This document shows, piece after piece, positions 8,114 through 18,513 of a stretch of DNA of 35,041 nt. The DNA lies in contig NZ_SOFS01000022.1 in NCBI RefSeq assembly GCF_004402235.1, positions 1-35,041 of the forward strand, in the 5' to 3' direction. Source of the DNA: Cryobacterium glucosi. Lineage in GTDB: Bacteria > Actinomycetota > Actinomycetes > Actinomycetales > Microbacteriaceae. Numbering within the stretch: the first letter of the stretch is position 1; each line of letters opens with the position of its first letter. A program made the translations under genes and the position numbers. The notes beneath the pieces are model-generated. The model did no database searches. It worked only from the letters and a program-made list of their open reading frames with translations, and was not told the origin of the DNA.

Positions 8114-9880
8114 GTGAGCGAATCAGTGCCGTCAACTCCCGATCAGTCATCCTCCGCCCGTCCGCTGTCCGGAGCCGCCGCCCAGGCCGCCCTGCAGGAA
8201 CTCCCCCGGGCCCAGGTGCTCATCATCGGAGCCGGGATCAACGGCATCGCGACCTTCCGTGACCTGGCGATGCAGGGCATCGACGTCGCGATCGTCGACA
8301 AGGGCGACTACGTCTCCGGCGCCTCGTCGGCCTCCTCCCACATGATCCACGGTGGTGTGCGCTACCTCGAGAACGGGGAATTCCGCCTGGTCAAGGAGTC
8401 GGTCGAGGAACGCAACAGCCTGCTGAAGATCGCCCCGCACTACGTCAAGCCCCTCAAGACGACCATTCCGATCTACTCCACCTTCTCCGGGGTGATGTCC
8501 GCGCCGATGCGCTTCCTCACTCACCGCCAGGCTGCGGCCCAGGAACGTGGTGCCTTGCTGATCAAGATCGGCATGATGCTCTACGACTCCTTCTCCCGCG
8601 ACGGCGGCACGGTGCCCCGGCACGAGTTCCTCGGCAGGAAGGCATCGCTCAGACTGCTGCCGCGCCTCAACCCGGGCCTGAAGTACACCGCCACGTACTA
8701 CGACGCCTCGATGCACGACCCCGAGCGCCTCGCGCTCGACGTGCTGGCCGACGGCCTGGCCGCCGGTGCGCACGCGCGCAGCGCCAACTACATCGAGGCC
8801 ATCGGTATGGATGCCGCGGGCGTGCGTCTCCGGAACACGGTCACCGGCGCCGAATTCAGCTTCGAGGCCGTCATCGTCGTCAACACGTCCGGGCCCTGGA
8901 CCGACCTCACAAACACGGCCCTCGGTCAGACCAGTACGTTCATGGGCGGCACCAAGGGGTCGCACATCGTGCTCGACAACCCGGAGCTTCTCGCGGCAAC
9001 GGGTGGCCGCGAAATCTTCTTCGAGCACAAGGACGGCCGCATCGTGCTGATCTACCCGCTTGCGGGTCGGGTGCTGGTCGGCACCACCGACCTCGAACAC
9101 GACATGACCCAGCCCGCGCTCTGCACCGAAGGCGAGGTCGACTACTTCTTCGATCTCGTCAAGCACGTCTTCCCGGATGTGGCCGTCAACCGCTCAGAGA
9201 TCGTCTTCCGGTTCGCCGGTGTGCGCCCGCTGCCCCGGCACGACGACGAGGCGCCGGGGTTCGTCTCCCGCGACTACCGCATCGAGTCCCGTCCACTCGG
9301 TGCCCGACCGGGCACCCTGCTCAGCCTCGTCGGCGGCAAGTGGACGACGTTCCGGGCCCTCGCCGAGCACCTGAGCGGTGACATCCTCGCCCTGCTCGGC
9401 CGCACCCGGGTCGTGTCGACGGCCGGCCTCCCCATCGGCGGCGGCCGCAACTTCCCGGCGACGGATGCCGCGCACCGGGTCTGGAGCGCCGCGAACGGCG
9501 ACGAGGTCGGCGCCTCGAGGGCCGACGAGCTGCTGACCCGCTACGGCACCCGCGCGGTCGACGTGATCGACTTCATCACCGCGGAACCGGACGCAGTGCT
9601 CCAACACCACGCCGACTACTCCCGTCGCGAGATTGAATTCCTCGCGGCCACAGAATCCGTGGTGCACCTGACCGACCTCGTGCTGCGACGAACGAGCATG
9701 GCCTTCCGTGGTGAGCTCAGCCTGGCGCTGCTCGAAGAACTCGCCGGAGTCCTCGCTCCCGTCCTCGGCTGGGATTCCGCGCGCGGGGCAGCCGAGCTCG
9801 ACCTCGCCGTCGACGTGCTGCGCGACCGGCATGGTGTCGACCTCACCACGGTCGACGCGGCATCCGCTTCACGCGCGTAG
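8114..9880 (+). CDS. glpD: Glycerol-3-phosphate dehydrogenase, FAD-dependent (aerobic type)
   Basis: Membrane-associated flavoenzyme that oxidises glycerol 3-phosphate to dihydroxyacetone phosphate and passes electrons to quinone. An FAD-binding Rossmann motif VLIIGAGINGIATFRDLAMQG is followed by the family block SGASSASSHMIHGGVRYLENGE and, later, GRVLVGTTDLEHD and VGGKWTTFRALAEH; a C-terminal DAO-type helical domain completes the protein. About 588 residues from GTG 8114; an in-frame GTG at 8126 (584 residues) is equally possible because neither has a strong ribosome-binding site. First of three glycerol genes in the order glpD-glpF-glpK, divergent from the SorC-type regulator. Confidence 0.93.
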   Translation: MSESVPSTPDQSSSARPLSGAAAQAALQELPRAQVLIIGAGINGIATFRDLAMQGIDVAIVDKGDYVSGASSASSHMIHGGVRYLENGEFRLVKESVEERNSLLKIAPHYVKPLKTTIPIYSTFSGVMSAPMRFLTHRQAAAQERGALLIKIGMMLYDSFSRDGGTVPRHEFLGRKASLRLLPRLNPGLKYTATYYDASMHDPERLALDVLADGLAAGAHARSANYIEAIGMDAAGVRLRNTVTGAEFSFEAVIVVNTSGPWTDLTNTALGQTSTFMGGTKGSHIVLDNPELLAATGGREIFFEHKDGRIVLIYPLAGRVLVGTTDLEHDMTQPALCTEGEVDYFFDLVKHVFPDVAVNRSEIVFRFAGVRPLPRHDDEAPGFVSRDYRIESRPLGARPGTLLSLVGGKWTTFRALAEHLSGDILALLGRTRVVSTAGLPIGGGRNFPATDAAHRVWSAANGDEVGASRADELLTRYGTRAVDVIDFITAEPDAVLQHHADYSRREIEFLAATESVVHLTDLVLRRTSMAFRGELSLALLEELAGVLAPVLGWDSARGAAELDLAVDVLRDRHGVDLTTVDAASASRA

Positions 9881-9889
9881 GCGACGATC

Positions 9890-9903
9890 TGCACAAACGT
9901 GCA
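9890..9903. promoter_or_regulatory. Candidate operator upstream of glpF
   Basis: TGCACAAACGTGCA is a palindrome with perfect 5-bp arms, 10 nt after the glpD stop. A further TGCAC half-site starts 22 bp downstream (9912). The 152-nt glpD-glpF gap therefore appears to carry a separate regulated promoter for glpFK. Confidence 0.5.
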
Positions 9904-10032
9904 CGGTTGAATGCACCATTGGCCGCGCAGAGTCGATAGGTTTCTCGAGATTCGTTTTGCAGCCATAACCGGCCCAAACACTGTCTCATTTCCAGCGTCA
10001 ACAATTCGGCTTCACTGAACAAGGGTGTCACT

Positions 10033-10797
10033 GTGGACAATCTCGGTATCGTTTTCCTCTCGGAGCTGGTGGGCACGGCCCTGCTCGTCCTCCTCGGCTG
10101 CGGCGTGGTGGCCAACGTGGCCCTCGCCAAGAACAAGGGGTTCGGCGGTGGTTTCCTGATGGTGACGATCGGGTGGGGCCTCGCGGTCTTCTCCGGTGTC
10201 ATCGTCTCCTACAACTCCGGTGCTCACCTCAACCCCGCCGTCACCCTCGGCCTTGTCGCATCGGGTGCGACGGAATTCGGCTCCGGCGTTCCGGTCAACG
10301 TCGTGTCGGTGCTCACGTACATCGGCGCGCAGATGCTGGGCGCCATCATCGGCGCTGTCTTCTGCTGGCTCGCGTACAAGCAGCACTTCGACCAGGAACC
10401 GAACCAGGCCAACAAGCTCGGCGTCTTCTCGACCGGTCCGGCCATCCGCTCCTACGGCTGGAACCTCGTCACCGAAATCATCGGCACGTTCGTGCTGGTG
10501 TTCGTGATCATCGCCTTCGGCGGCGGTCGCCAGGGCGTCAACGGCGGGCTGGCCGCGCTCGGCCCGCTTCCGGTGGCCCTGCTCGTGATCGTGATCGGCA
10601 CTTCGCTCGGTGGGCCGACCGGGTACGCGATCAACCCGGCCCGTGACCTTGGTCCGCGCATCGCGCACTTCATCCTGCCGATCAAGGGCAAGGGCTCGTC
10701 CGACTGGGCGTACTCCTGGGTGCCGGTCGTCGGCCCCATCATCGGCGGGGTGCTGGCCGGCCTCGTCTCGACCGCGCTCCTGCCGATCCTCGCCTAG
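10033..10797 (+). CDS. glpF: Glycerol uptake facilitator (aquaglyceroporin)
   Basis: MIP-family channel of 254 residues that lets glycerol diffuse across the membrane. Both half-helix motifs are present: HLNPAVT (Asn67) and [10 protein letters not shown] (Asn201), the latter with the Asp typical of glycerol-conducting GlpF rather than strict water channels. Six hydrophobic helices flank them. The GTG start at 10033 has AAGGG about 8 nt upstream. Followed by glpK, whose product traps incoming glycerol as glycerol 3-phosphate. Confidence 0.94.
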   Translation: MDNLGIVFLSELVGTALLVLLGCGVVANVALAKNKGFGGGFLMVTIGWGLAVFSGVIVSYNSGAHLNPAVTLGLVASGATEFGSGVPVNVVSVLTYIGAQMLGAIIGAVFCWLAYKQHFDQEPNQANKLGVFSTGPAIRSYGWNLVTEIIGTFVLVFVIIAFGGGRQGVNGGLAALGPLPVALLVIVIGTSLGGPTGYAINPARDLGPRIAHFILPIKGKGSSDWAYSWVPVVGPIIGGVLAGLVSTALLPILA

Positions 10798-10800
10798 CGC

Positions 10801-10834
10801 GGCATCCGCCGGTGGCGCCGGCGGGGCGGATGCC
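10801..10834 (+). terminator. Hairpin between glpF and glpK
   Basis: Perfect 10-bp stem GGCATCCGCC / GGCGGATGCC with a 14-nt loop, starting 3 nt after the glpF stop. No U-run. It may attenuate or stabilise the transcript between glpF and glpK, so the two genes need not be expressed equally. Confidence 0.5.
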
Positions 10835-10909
10835 TCCCCGGACATTCCCACACAGCTTTCACCTCACCCGCTTAACCTGACACACACACGAATAACAAAG
10901 GAGTTATCA

Positions 10910-12424
10910 ATGGCTGACTACGTCATCGCGATCGACCAGGGTACGACCAGCACCCGGGCGATCATCTTCGACAAGGCCGGTTCGATCGTCTCGAACGGCC
11001 AGCTCGAGCACGAGCAGATCTTCCCCCGCGCCGGCTGGGTCGAGCACGACCCGATGGAGATCTGGAACAACACCCGTGAGGTCATCGGGCAGGCGCTGTC
11101 CAAGGCGAACCTGACCCGGCACGACATCGCCGCGGCCGGCATCACCAACCAGCGCGAGACCGCCGTGGTCTGGGACCGCACCACCGGGCTCCCCGTCTAC
11201 AACGCGATCGTCTGGCAGGACACCCGCACCCAGCCCATCGTCGACCGCCTCGCCGCCGACGGGGGCGTGGAGCGCTTCAAGAAGCAGGTCGGCCTGCCGC
11301 TCGCCACGTACTTCTCGGGCACGAAGATCGTCTGGATCCTCGAGAACGTCGAAGGCGCCAGGGCCAAGGCGGATGCCGGCGAGCTGATGTTCGGCACGAC
11401 GGACTCCTGGGTGCTCTGGAACCTCACCGGCGGCCTCGAGGGCGGCGTGCACGCGACCGACGTCACCAACGCGAGCCGCACGCTGTTCATGGACCTCGAG
11501 ACCCTGCAGTGGGACGACGACATCCTCGCCGCCTTCGACGTGCCCCGGTCGATGCTGCCAGAGATCCGCTCCTCCTCCGAGGTCTACGGGATCGCGAGCG
11601 GCCAGAGCCTGCTGCGGGAGACTCCGATTTCGGGCATCCTCGGCGACCAGCAGGCCGCGACGTTCGGCCAGGCCGCGTTCGACCAGGGCGAGGCGAAGAA
11701 CACCTACGGCACCGGTAACTTCCTGATCTTCAACACCGGCACCGAGATCGTGCACTCGAAGAACGGGCTGCTCACGACCGTGGGCTACAAGCTCGGCGAC
11801 GGCGAGACGCACTACGCGCTCGAGGGCTCGATCGCCGTCACCGGAGCCCTGGTCCAGTGGCTGCGCGACAACCTCGGCATCATCGGTTCGGCCTCAGAGA
11901 TCGAGGCGCTCGCCCTGTCTGTGAAGGACAACGGCGGCGCCTACTTCGTACCGGCGTTCTCCGGCCTGTTCGCGCCGTACTGGCGTGCCGATGCCCGTGG
12001 TGCACTCGTTGGACTGACCCGCTTCGTCAACAAGGGCCACATCGCCCGGGCAGCACTCGAGGCGATCGCGTACCAGTCGCGTGAGGTTCTCGACGCGGTC
12101 AACGCCGACTCTGGCGTTCCGCTCACCGAGCTCAAGGTCGACGGCGGCGCGGCGGCCAACGACCTGCTGATGCAGTTCCAGGCCGACATCCTCGGAGTCT
12201 CGGTGGTGCGCCCGGTCGTGGCGGAGACGACCGCCCTGGGCGCCGCGTATGCGGCCGGCCTCGCGGTCGGCTTCTGGAACGACCTCGACGAACTCCGCGC
12301 CAACTGGCAGGAGGACGCCCGCTGGGAGCCCCAGCTCGACGTCGCCGAGCGTGACCGCCTGCTGCGCAACTGGAAGAAGGCCGTCACCAAGTCCCTCGAC
12401 TGGGTGGACGAGGACGTCCTCTAG
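10910..12424 (+). CDS. glpK: Glycerol kinase
   Basis: FGGY-family kinase of 504 residues that converts glycerol and ATP to glycerol 3-phosphate. Signatures in order are [15 protein letters not shown] (phosphate-1 motif), [28 protein letters not shown] (the kinase FGGY signature region) and [19 protein letters not shown] (adenosine motif). The ATG at 10910 is preceded by AAAGGAG at ideal spacing; the frame is open upstream but lies over glpF. Last gene of the glycerol block, ending before a strong hairpin shared with convergent trpS. Confidence 0.96.
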   Translation: MADYVIAIDQGTTSTRAIIFDKAGSIVSNGQLEHEQIFPRAGWVEHDPMEIWNNTREVIGQALSKANLTRHDIAAAGITNQRETAVVWDRTTGLPVYNAIVWQDTRTQPIVDRLAADGGVERFKKQVGLPLATYFSGTKIVWILENVEGARAKADAGELMFGTTDSWVLWNLTGGLEGGVHATDVTNASRTLFMDLETLQWDDDILAAFDVPRSMLPEIRSSSEVYGIASGQSLLRETPISGILGDQQAATFGQAAFDQGEAKNTYGTGNFLIFNTGTEIVHSKNGLLTTVGYKLGDGETHYALEGSIAVTGALVQWLRDNLGIIGSASEIEALALSVKDNGGAYFVPAFSGLFAPYWRADARGALVGLTRFVNKGHIARAALEAIAYQSREVLDAVNADSGVPLTELKVDGGAAANDLLMQFQADILGVSVVRPVVAETTALGAAYAAGLAVGFWNDLDELRANWQEDARWEPQLDVAERDRLLRNWKKAVTKSLDWVDEDVL

Positions 12425-12452
12425 CTCACTGCGCTCGAGCGATACCGGCGTA

Positions 12453-12512
12453 TGTGGCCGATTCGGACAGTTGCGGCCCGCGGGCCGGCAACAGTTGTCC
12501 GAATCGGCCACA
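12453..12512. terminator. Bidirectional hairpin terminator between glpK and trpS
   Basis: Arms TGTGGCCGATTCGGACA (12453-12469) and its exact complement (12496-12512) form a perfect 17-bp stem; a GTTGC/GCAAC pair and the palindrome GGCCCGCGGGCC lie inside. It sits between the stop codons of convergent genes and can serve both. Confidence 0.75.
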
Positions 12513-12518
12513 GTTGTG

Positions 12519-13535
<1,017 letters not shown>

Positions 13536-13588
13536 TCAGATCTTTCGTAGCGTGTGGCCGCGGGCCGGAGCCGGAGGCGTGAAATGGG

Positions 13589-14452
13589 TCAGAGCGCGTA
13601 GTCGACGACGACGGGGGAGTGGTCCGACCAGCGCTGGTCGTAGGCATCCGCGCGGTCGACCGCGTAGTCGACGACGGATGCCGCCAGGAGCGGGGTCGCG
13701 AGCTGGTAGTCCAGTCGCCAACCGGTATCCGTGTCGAAGGCCTTGCCGCGCTGCGACCACCACGTGTACGGCCCCTCCACCTCACCGGCCCACTTGCGGC
13801 CGACGTCGACCCAGCCGAGACCGGCGCCGGCGTTGTAGCCGGCTTCGTCCTCCGCGCCGAGGATGCGGTCGAAGTACGCCCGCTCCTCCGGCAGGAACCC
13901 CGCGTGCTTGCGGTTGCCGCGCCAGTTCTTGATGTCGAGGGTGCGGTGCCCGACGTTGAGGTCGCCGAGCACGACCGCGCGTTCACTGTGCGCCGCGAGC
14001 TCGGGCAGCCGAGCGAGCATCGCATCGAGGAACTTGTACTTCTCGACCTGCTTCGGGGTGTCGGTCTCGCCGGAGTGCACGTAGGTGCTCACGACGGTCA
14101 CGATCGTGCCGTTCACCTCGTAGTCGGCCTCGAGCCAGCGCCCGGCGCTGTCGAAGTCCTCCGCGCCGAGTTCGACCCGGTGAATGGATGCCGTCGACCG
14201 GCTCGCGAGGGCGACCCCGGCCCGTCCCTTGGCCGTCGCGGCATCGTGGAGAATGCTCCACTCCGGCCCGAGCAGGCCCTCGAGGTCCTCGGTCGACGCA
14301 CGGACCTCCTGGATGGCGAGGATATCGACGTCCCGTCCGGCCAGCCAGTCGCCCATCCCCTTACGGTAAGCAGCGCGCACCCCGTTGACGTTGATCGAGG
14401 CGATGCGAAGCGGCTGGGCAGACGGCGTTGAAGCTGCAGGCGTAGACGGCAT
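13589..14452 (-). CDS. xth: Exodeoxyribonuclease III
   Basis: AP endonuclease and 3'-exonuclease of the EEP fold, 287 residues, acting in base-excision repair. Motifs are LRIASINVNGVRAA at the start of the fold, LAIQEVRA with the metal-binding Glu, VVLGDLNVGHRTLDIKN with catalytic Asp and Asn, RLDYQLAT, and the C-terminal SDHSPVVVDY carrying the catalytic Asp-His. The ATG at 14452 lies 6 nt after a TAGACT box, so it probably has its own leaderless promoter in addition to any read-through from yihY. Confidence 0.94.
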   Translation of the reverse strand: MPSTPAASTPSAQPLRIASINVNGVRAAYRKGMGDWLAGRDVDILAIQEVRASTEDLEGLLGPEWSILHDAATAKGRAGVALASRSTASIHRVELGAEDFDSAGRWLEADYEVNGTIVTVVSTYVHSGETDTPKQVEKYKFLDAMLARLPELAAHSERAVVLGDLNVGHRTLDIKNWRGNRKHAGFLPEERAYFDRILGAEDEAGYNAGAGLGWVDVGRKWAGEVEGPYTWWSQRGKAFDTDTGWRLDYQLATPLLAASVVDYAVDRADAYDQRWSDHSPVVVDYAL

Positions 14453-14458
14453 GAACCA

Positions 14459-14464
14459 AGTCTA
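14459..14464 (-). promoter_or_regulatory. -10 box of xth, overlapping the yihY stop codon
   Basis: TAGACT on the minus strand; its first three bases are the TAG stop codon of yihY. The predicted start of transcription is the A of the xth ATG. Confidence 0.45.
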
Positions 14465-15544
14465 GGTCGGCGGGGCGAAGGGGGCTGCGCGCTTCTCGGC
14501 GGCGCGCAGCCGGCGAGCGGATGCCCAGCGCCGGCCCCAGGAGGACGCCTCGTGTGCAGCCCTGGCGTCCCGCAGCTCCGCGAGCGCGGCGATGCGCCGC
14601 GCCTCGAGCTCGCGCGCTTCGGCCGCAGCGGCGGCCTCGTCCGGGTTCACCGGCTGCGGCGGGATGCCCGCGTCCTGCATCCCGACCGAGATCCAGGAGG
14701 CGGTGAGGAGGATCACCGTGTTCATGAAGTTGAACCAGATCAGCAGCCCGATCACGACGGCGAAGGTCGCGAGCAGGGGGTTCTTGCCCGCCCCACCGAG
14801 GAGGGCGCCACCGAGCACCTTGAGCCCGCCGAGCGCGACCCCGCCGAGCAGGGAGCCGGACACGAGCTTACGGAACGGGATGTGCACCCGGCTCAGCACC
14901 CGGAACAGCACGGCGAGCGTGAGGGTGTCGATGACCAGCACGACGAGCAGCCCGATCGTGCGCGCCCCCACGATGAACCCGAGAGAGTCCCGCGAGACGC
15001 CGAGGAAGCCGAGGATGCCGCCGAGGGCCTCCGTGCTCGCGAGCGAGATCAGCGCGGAGACGATGAGTGCGAGTCCGAAGCCCGCGCCGAGGCCGAGCTC
15101 CCTGAGCTTGACGAGCAGGAAGAAGGTGCCGTCGCGCGGCATCCCGAAGATGCTGCGCACGGCCTGCGCGGTCGTCGACAGCCAGCCGAGGGTCGTGCCG
15201 ATCAGGCCGACGAGAGCGATCGCACCGGTCCAGGTCAGCGTCCCCGTGCTCGCGAGCTCGGTCGGGTCGATCACTCCACCCTTGCCGATCAACCCGGGGA
15301 CGGACTGGTTGATCAGGGCGTACAGCTGGTCGAGGAGCGCCGGGTTCGAGGTCAGCCAGAGCCCGGCGATCGAGAAGCCCACCCAGATCGCCGCGAAGAT
15401 CGCGAAAATGGCCTGGTAGGTCATGCCCCCGGCGAGGATCGCGCCGCTGCTTTCCCCGAAGTGCATGAACGCGCGCACGGGCCGCCACTGCATGATGCGC
15501 TTGGACAGGGTCGTCAGTCGGTTCACGAATGCGGGCGGCTTCAC
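14462..15544 (-). CDS. yihY: YihY/BrkB-family inner-membrane protein
   Basis: Membrane protein of 360 residues, family UPF0761 (YihY, formerly RNase BN by mistake; also called virulence factor BrkB). Seen are RPVRAFMHFGESSGAILAGGMTYQAIFAIFAAIW, about six hydrophobic helices and the family loop LFRVLSRVHIPFRKLVSGSLLGG. A charged Ala/Arg/Glu-rich cytoplasmic tail of about 75 residues follows the last helix. Molecular function of the family is not settled. GTG start at 15544 lies 6 nt after TAGGCT, giving a leaderless mRNA. First of yihY-xth-trpS. Confidence 0.88.
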   Translation of the reverse strand: MKPPAFVNRLTTLSKRIMQWRPVRAFMHFGESSGAILAGGMTYQAIFAIFAAIWVGFSIAGLWLTSNPALLDQLYALINQSVPGLIGKGGVIDPTELASTGTLTWTGAIALVGLIGTTLGWLSTTAQAVRSIFGMPRDGTFFLLVKLRELGLGAGFGLALIVSALISLASTEALGGILGFLGVSRDSLGFIVGARTIGLLVVLVIDTLTLAVLFRVLSRVHIPFRKLVSGSLLGGVALGGLKVLGGALLGGAGKNPLLATFAVVIGLLIWFNFMNTVILLTASWISVGMQDAGIPPQPVNPDEAAAAAEARELEARRIAALAELRDARAAHEASSWGRRWASARRLRAAEKRAAPFAPPT

Positions 15545-15550
15545 CGCATA

Positions 15551-15556
15551 AGCCTA
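15551..15556 (-). promoter_or_regulatory. -10 box of yihY (leaderless)
   Basis: TAGGCT on the minus strand, followed by exactly 6 nt and then the GTG start at 15544. No clear -35 box. Confidence 0.45.
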
Positions 15557-15850
15557 ACGATTTCCGCAAACGCCCACGAATACCCCCAGTTCGGGGGCGC
15601 AATCACTCGTGAGACTCCCTCACCTCTTGCGCCCGACCGCCCGGATCTGCGACGATCCGAGAGTCCACCCGTCCAGACCGGTCATCCGACACCCGAAGCG
15701 GATGCCCCGGCCGGGCCCGATCGCCTCGCTCCGGCGCGGCGCTCCCGGGTTCAGAACGGCTCGTTCGGCACTGTCCGAGCCGGGTCGATCTGGCTCGTGG
15801 ACTGAGCGACGGTCACTCGACCCGGCCAGCCGCCGGGGACGCGCGACCAG

Positions 15851-15884
15851 CCGGTGGCGACGAAACCCGAGTCGGCGCCACCGG
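15851..15884 (-). terminator. Hairpin terminator of the sdhCDAB operon
   Basis: Perfect 9-bp stem CCGGTGGCG / CGCCACCGG about 40 nt downstream of the sdhB stop, with a further GAC/GTC pair inside. No U-run. A second hairpin at 15780-15825 may back it up. Confidence 0.55.
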
Positions 15885-15923
15885 CTACTCCGGATGGGAT
15901 TCGTGCGTGTGAGACTCCTGCGC

Positions 15924-16682
15924 TCAGGCCTTGCCGCGCAGGATCGCCTGCTTGACCTCGGCGATCGCCTGCGTCACCTGGATGCCGCGCGGGCACGCCT
16001 CCGAGCAGTTGAAGGTCGTCCGGCAGCGCCAGACGCCCTCCCGGTCGTTCAGGATGTCGAGGCGAACGGCTGCGTTCTCGTCGCGTGAGTCGAAGATGAA
16101 GCGGTGCGCGTTCACGATCGCGGCCGGGCCGAAGTACTGCCCGTCCGTCCAGAACACCGGGCAGCTCGAGGTGCATGCCGCGCAGAGGATGCACTTCGTG
16201 GTGTCGTCGAAACGTTCGCGCTGGGCGACGGTCTGGATGCGCTCCTTGCCGCCGACGGGCGCGGTGTTGGACACCAGGAACGGCTGAACGGCCCGGAACG
16301 ATTCGAAGAACGGCTCCATGTCGACGATGAGGTCCTTCTCGAGCGGAAGTCCCTTGATCGCCTCCACGTAGACCGGCTTGGTGATGTCGAGGTCCTTGAT
16401 CAGCGTCTTGCAGGCCAGGCGGTTGCGGCCGTTGATGCGCATCGCATCAGAGCCGCAGATACCGTGCGCGCAGGAGCGCCGGAACGACAGGGAGCCGTCC
16501 TGCTCCCACTTGATCTTGTGCAACGCGTCGAGCACCCGGTCGGTCGGGTACATCTGCACGTCGAAGTCTTCCCAGTGCGGCTCGTCGTCGACCTCCGGGT
16601 TGAAGCGCCGGATGATGAGCGTGACGGTGAAGGACTGAATCTCCTCGGGCACGACCGGGGCGTCTGCGAATGCGGTGCTCAC
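15924..16682 (-). CDS. sdhB: Succinate dehydrogenase iron-sulfur subunit
   Basis: Electron-transfer subunit of complex II, 252 residues, carrying electrons from SdhA flavin to quinone. The plant-type ferredoxin domain has Cys71, Cys76 and Cys91 with CGSD in place of a third Cys, as in E. coli SdhB. The C-terminal domain has CILCAACTSSCP for the [4Fe-4S] cluster and CRTTFNCSEACPRGI for the [3Fe-4S] cluster. The GTG start at 16682 directly abuts the sdhA stop (TGA then GTG), so translation is coupled. Last gene of the operon. Confidence 0.96.
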   Translation of the reverse strand: MSTAFADAPVVPEEIQSFTVTLIIRRFNPEVDDEPHWEDFDVQMYPTDRVLDALHKIKWEQDGSLSFRRSCAHGICGSDAMRINGRNRLACKTLIKDLDITKPVYVEAIKGLPLEKDLIVDMEPFFESFRAVQPFLVSNTAPVGGKERIQTVAQRERFDDTTKCILCAACTSSCPVFWTDGQYFGPAAIVNAHRFIFDSRDENAAVRLDILNDREGVWRCRTTFNCSEACPRGIQVTQAIAEVKQAILRGKA

Positions 16683-18497
16683 TCAGTACTTCCTTTCCAT
16701 CGGCTGGTAGCGCGTGATGGTGACTGGCTTCCAGTCCAGCGCAATGTGGTCTGCGGCATCCGCTGAGAGCGGGTCACCGGTGAGGTACGCCATCGTGTGC
16801 ACGAGGTAGTTCACGTCGTCGCGCAGGGGGTAGTCGTCGCGCATGTGGCCGCCGCGGCTTTCCTTGCGGTTGCGGGCGGAGTACACGACGACCTCGGCGA
16901 GGTCGAGCAGGAAGCCGAGTTCGACTGCCTCGAGCAGGTCGGTGTTGAACCGGCGGCCCTTGTCCTGCACGCCGATGTTCTTGTACCGGTTGCGCAGCGA
17001 GTGGATCACCTCGGTGACCTCGGAGAGCGACTCGTCGGTGCGGAAGACCTGCGCCTTCGCATCCATCGTCTCCTGCAGTTCCTTGCGCAGCACGGCGATG
17101 CGCTCGGTTCCCGTCGACGAGCGGATGCCCTCGAGCAGTTCGCGCACCGTCCCGGCCGGGTCATCGGGCAGCGGGGTGAACTCCGCGGTCTTCACGTAGG
17201 CGACGGCGTTGTTGCCCGCGCGCTTGCCGAAGACGTTGATGTCCAGGAGTGAGTTGGTGCCGAGCCGGTTCGAGCCGTGCACCGAGACGCACGCGCACTC
17301 GCCGGCGGCGTAGAGGCCGGGAACGACGGTGGTGTTGTTGCGCAGCACCTCGGCGTTGACGTTGGTCGGGATGCCGCCCATGGCGTAGTGCGCCGTCGGC
17401 ATCACGGGCACCGGTTCGGTGACCGGGTCGACTCCGAGGTAGGTGCGGGCGAACTCGGTGATGTCCGGCAGCTTGGTCTCGAGCACTTCGGCGCCCAGGT
17501 GGGTGCAGTCCAGGTACAGGTAGTCCTTGTTCGGTCCGGCGCCGCGGCCCTCCGCGACCTCCTTGACCATGCAGCGCGCGATGATGTCGCGCGGGGCGAG
17601 GTCCTTGATCGTCGGGGCGTACCGCTCCATGAAGCGCTCGCCTGAGGCGTTGCGCAGGATCGCGCCCTCACCACGGGCTCCCTCGGTGAGGAGGATGCCG
17701 AGGCCGGCGAGGCCGGTCGGGTGGAACTGGAAGAACTCCATGTCCTCGAGCGGAAGGCCCTGGCGCCAGATGATGCCGACGCCGTCACCGGTGAGGGTGT
17801 GCGCGTTCGAGGTGGTCTTGTAGATCTTGCCGAAGCCGCCGGTCGCGAAGATGAAGGCCTTGCCCTGGAAGACGTGCAGTTCGCCGCTCGACAGGTCGAG
17901 TGCGACGACGGCGGACGGCTGGTCGACACCGTCGACCGGGGTCATCACGAGGTCGAGCACGTAGTACTCGTTGAAGAAGTTGATGCCGCGCTTGACGCAG
18001 TTCTGGTACAGGGTCTGCAGGATCATGTGGCCGGTGCGGTCGGCGGCGTAGCAGGCGCGGCGCACGGGCGCCTTGCCGTGGTCGCTCGTGTGGCCGCCGA
18101 AGCGGCGCTGGTCGATCTTGCCCTCCGGGGTGCGGTTGAAGGGCAGGCCCATGTTCTCGAGGTCGATGACCGCGTCGATGGCCTCCTTCGCGAGGATCTC
18201 AGCCGCGTCCTGGTCGACGAGGTAGTCGCCGCCCTTGACGGTGTCGAAGGTGTGCCACTCCCAGTTGTCTTCCTCGACATTGGCGAGCGCTGCGGCCATG
18301 CCGCCCTGGGCGGCTCCCGTGTGCGAACGGGTCGGGTAGAGCTTGGAGATGACCGCGGTGCTTGCCCCTGGTCCGGCCTCGATGGCTGCGCGCATCCCTG
18401 CACCGCCTGCTCCCACGATCACGATGTCGAACTTGTGGTAGTGCACGCCGTCGATCACGGTGGATTCGGTCGGTGCGGTGTTTGATGCATCCGTCAT
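16683..18497 (-). CDS. sdhA: Succinate dehydrogenase flavoprotein subunit
   Basis: Catalytic subunit of complex II, 604 residues, oxidising succinate to fumarate in the TCA cycle. FAD-binding Rossmann motif [14 protein letters not shown], then [15 protein letters not shown] with the His (His59) that binds FAD covalently. Active-site segments [21 protein letters not shown] and the HAM-type [10 protein letters not shown] are intact, and the C-terminal helical domain ends in [14 protein letters not shown] and [11 protein letters not shown]. Starts 16 nt after the sdhD stop. Confidence 0.97.
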   Translation of the reverse strand: MTDASNTAPTESTVIDGVHYHKFDIVIVGAGGAGMRAAIEAGPGASTAVISKLYPTRSHTGAAQGGMAAALANVEEDNWEWHTFDTVKGGDYLVDQDAAEILAKEAIDAVIDLENMGLPFNRTPEGKIDQRRFGGHTSDHGKAPVRRACYAADRTGHMILQTLYQNCVKRGINFFNEYYVLDLVMTPVDGVDQPSAVVALDLSSGELHVFQGKAFIFATGGFGKIYKTTSNAHTLTGDGVGIIWRQGLPLEDMEFFQFHPTGLAGLGILLTEGARGEGAILRNASGERFMERYAPTIKDLAPRDIIARCMVKEVAEGRGAGPNKDYLYLDCTHLGAEVLETKLPDITEFARTYLGVDPVTEPVPVMPTAHYAMGGIPTNVNAEVLRNNTTVVPGLYAAGECACVSVHGSNRLGTNSLLDINVFGKRAGNNAVAYVKTAEFTPLPDDPAGTVRELLEGIRSSTGTERIAVLRKELQETMDAKAQVFRTDESLSEVTEVIHSLRNRYKNIGVQDKGRRFNTDLLEAVELGFLLDLAEVVVYSARNRKESRGGHMRDDYPLRDDVNYLVHTMAYLTGDPLSADAADHIALDWKPVTITRYQPMERKY

Positions 18498-18513
18498 GTG
18501 CTGGTGTGAGCTC

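Larger units (their letters stand above)
15545..15923. other. 379-nt gap between yihY and sdhB with no recognisable gene
   Basis: Contains the yihY -10 box at its left end and two inverted repeats on the sdhB side (15851-15884, and CCGGGTCGA / TCGACCCGG at 15780-15825). A minus-strand frame continues open past sdhB to 15751, but it overlaps sdhB in another frame and resembles nothing I know, so I do not call it. Confidence 0.6.

Noticed and set aside
8147..9166. 339-codon minus-strand frame opposite glpD
   Set aside because: Acidic/Gly-rich antisense shadow with no recognisable domain.
15751..16194. Minus-strand frame running past the sdhB stop into the 379-nt gap
   Set aside because: Most of it overlaps sdhB out of frame; the tail in the gap resembles no family I know and has no start of its own.
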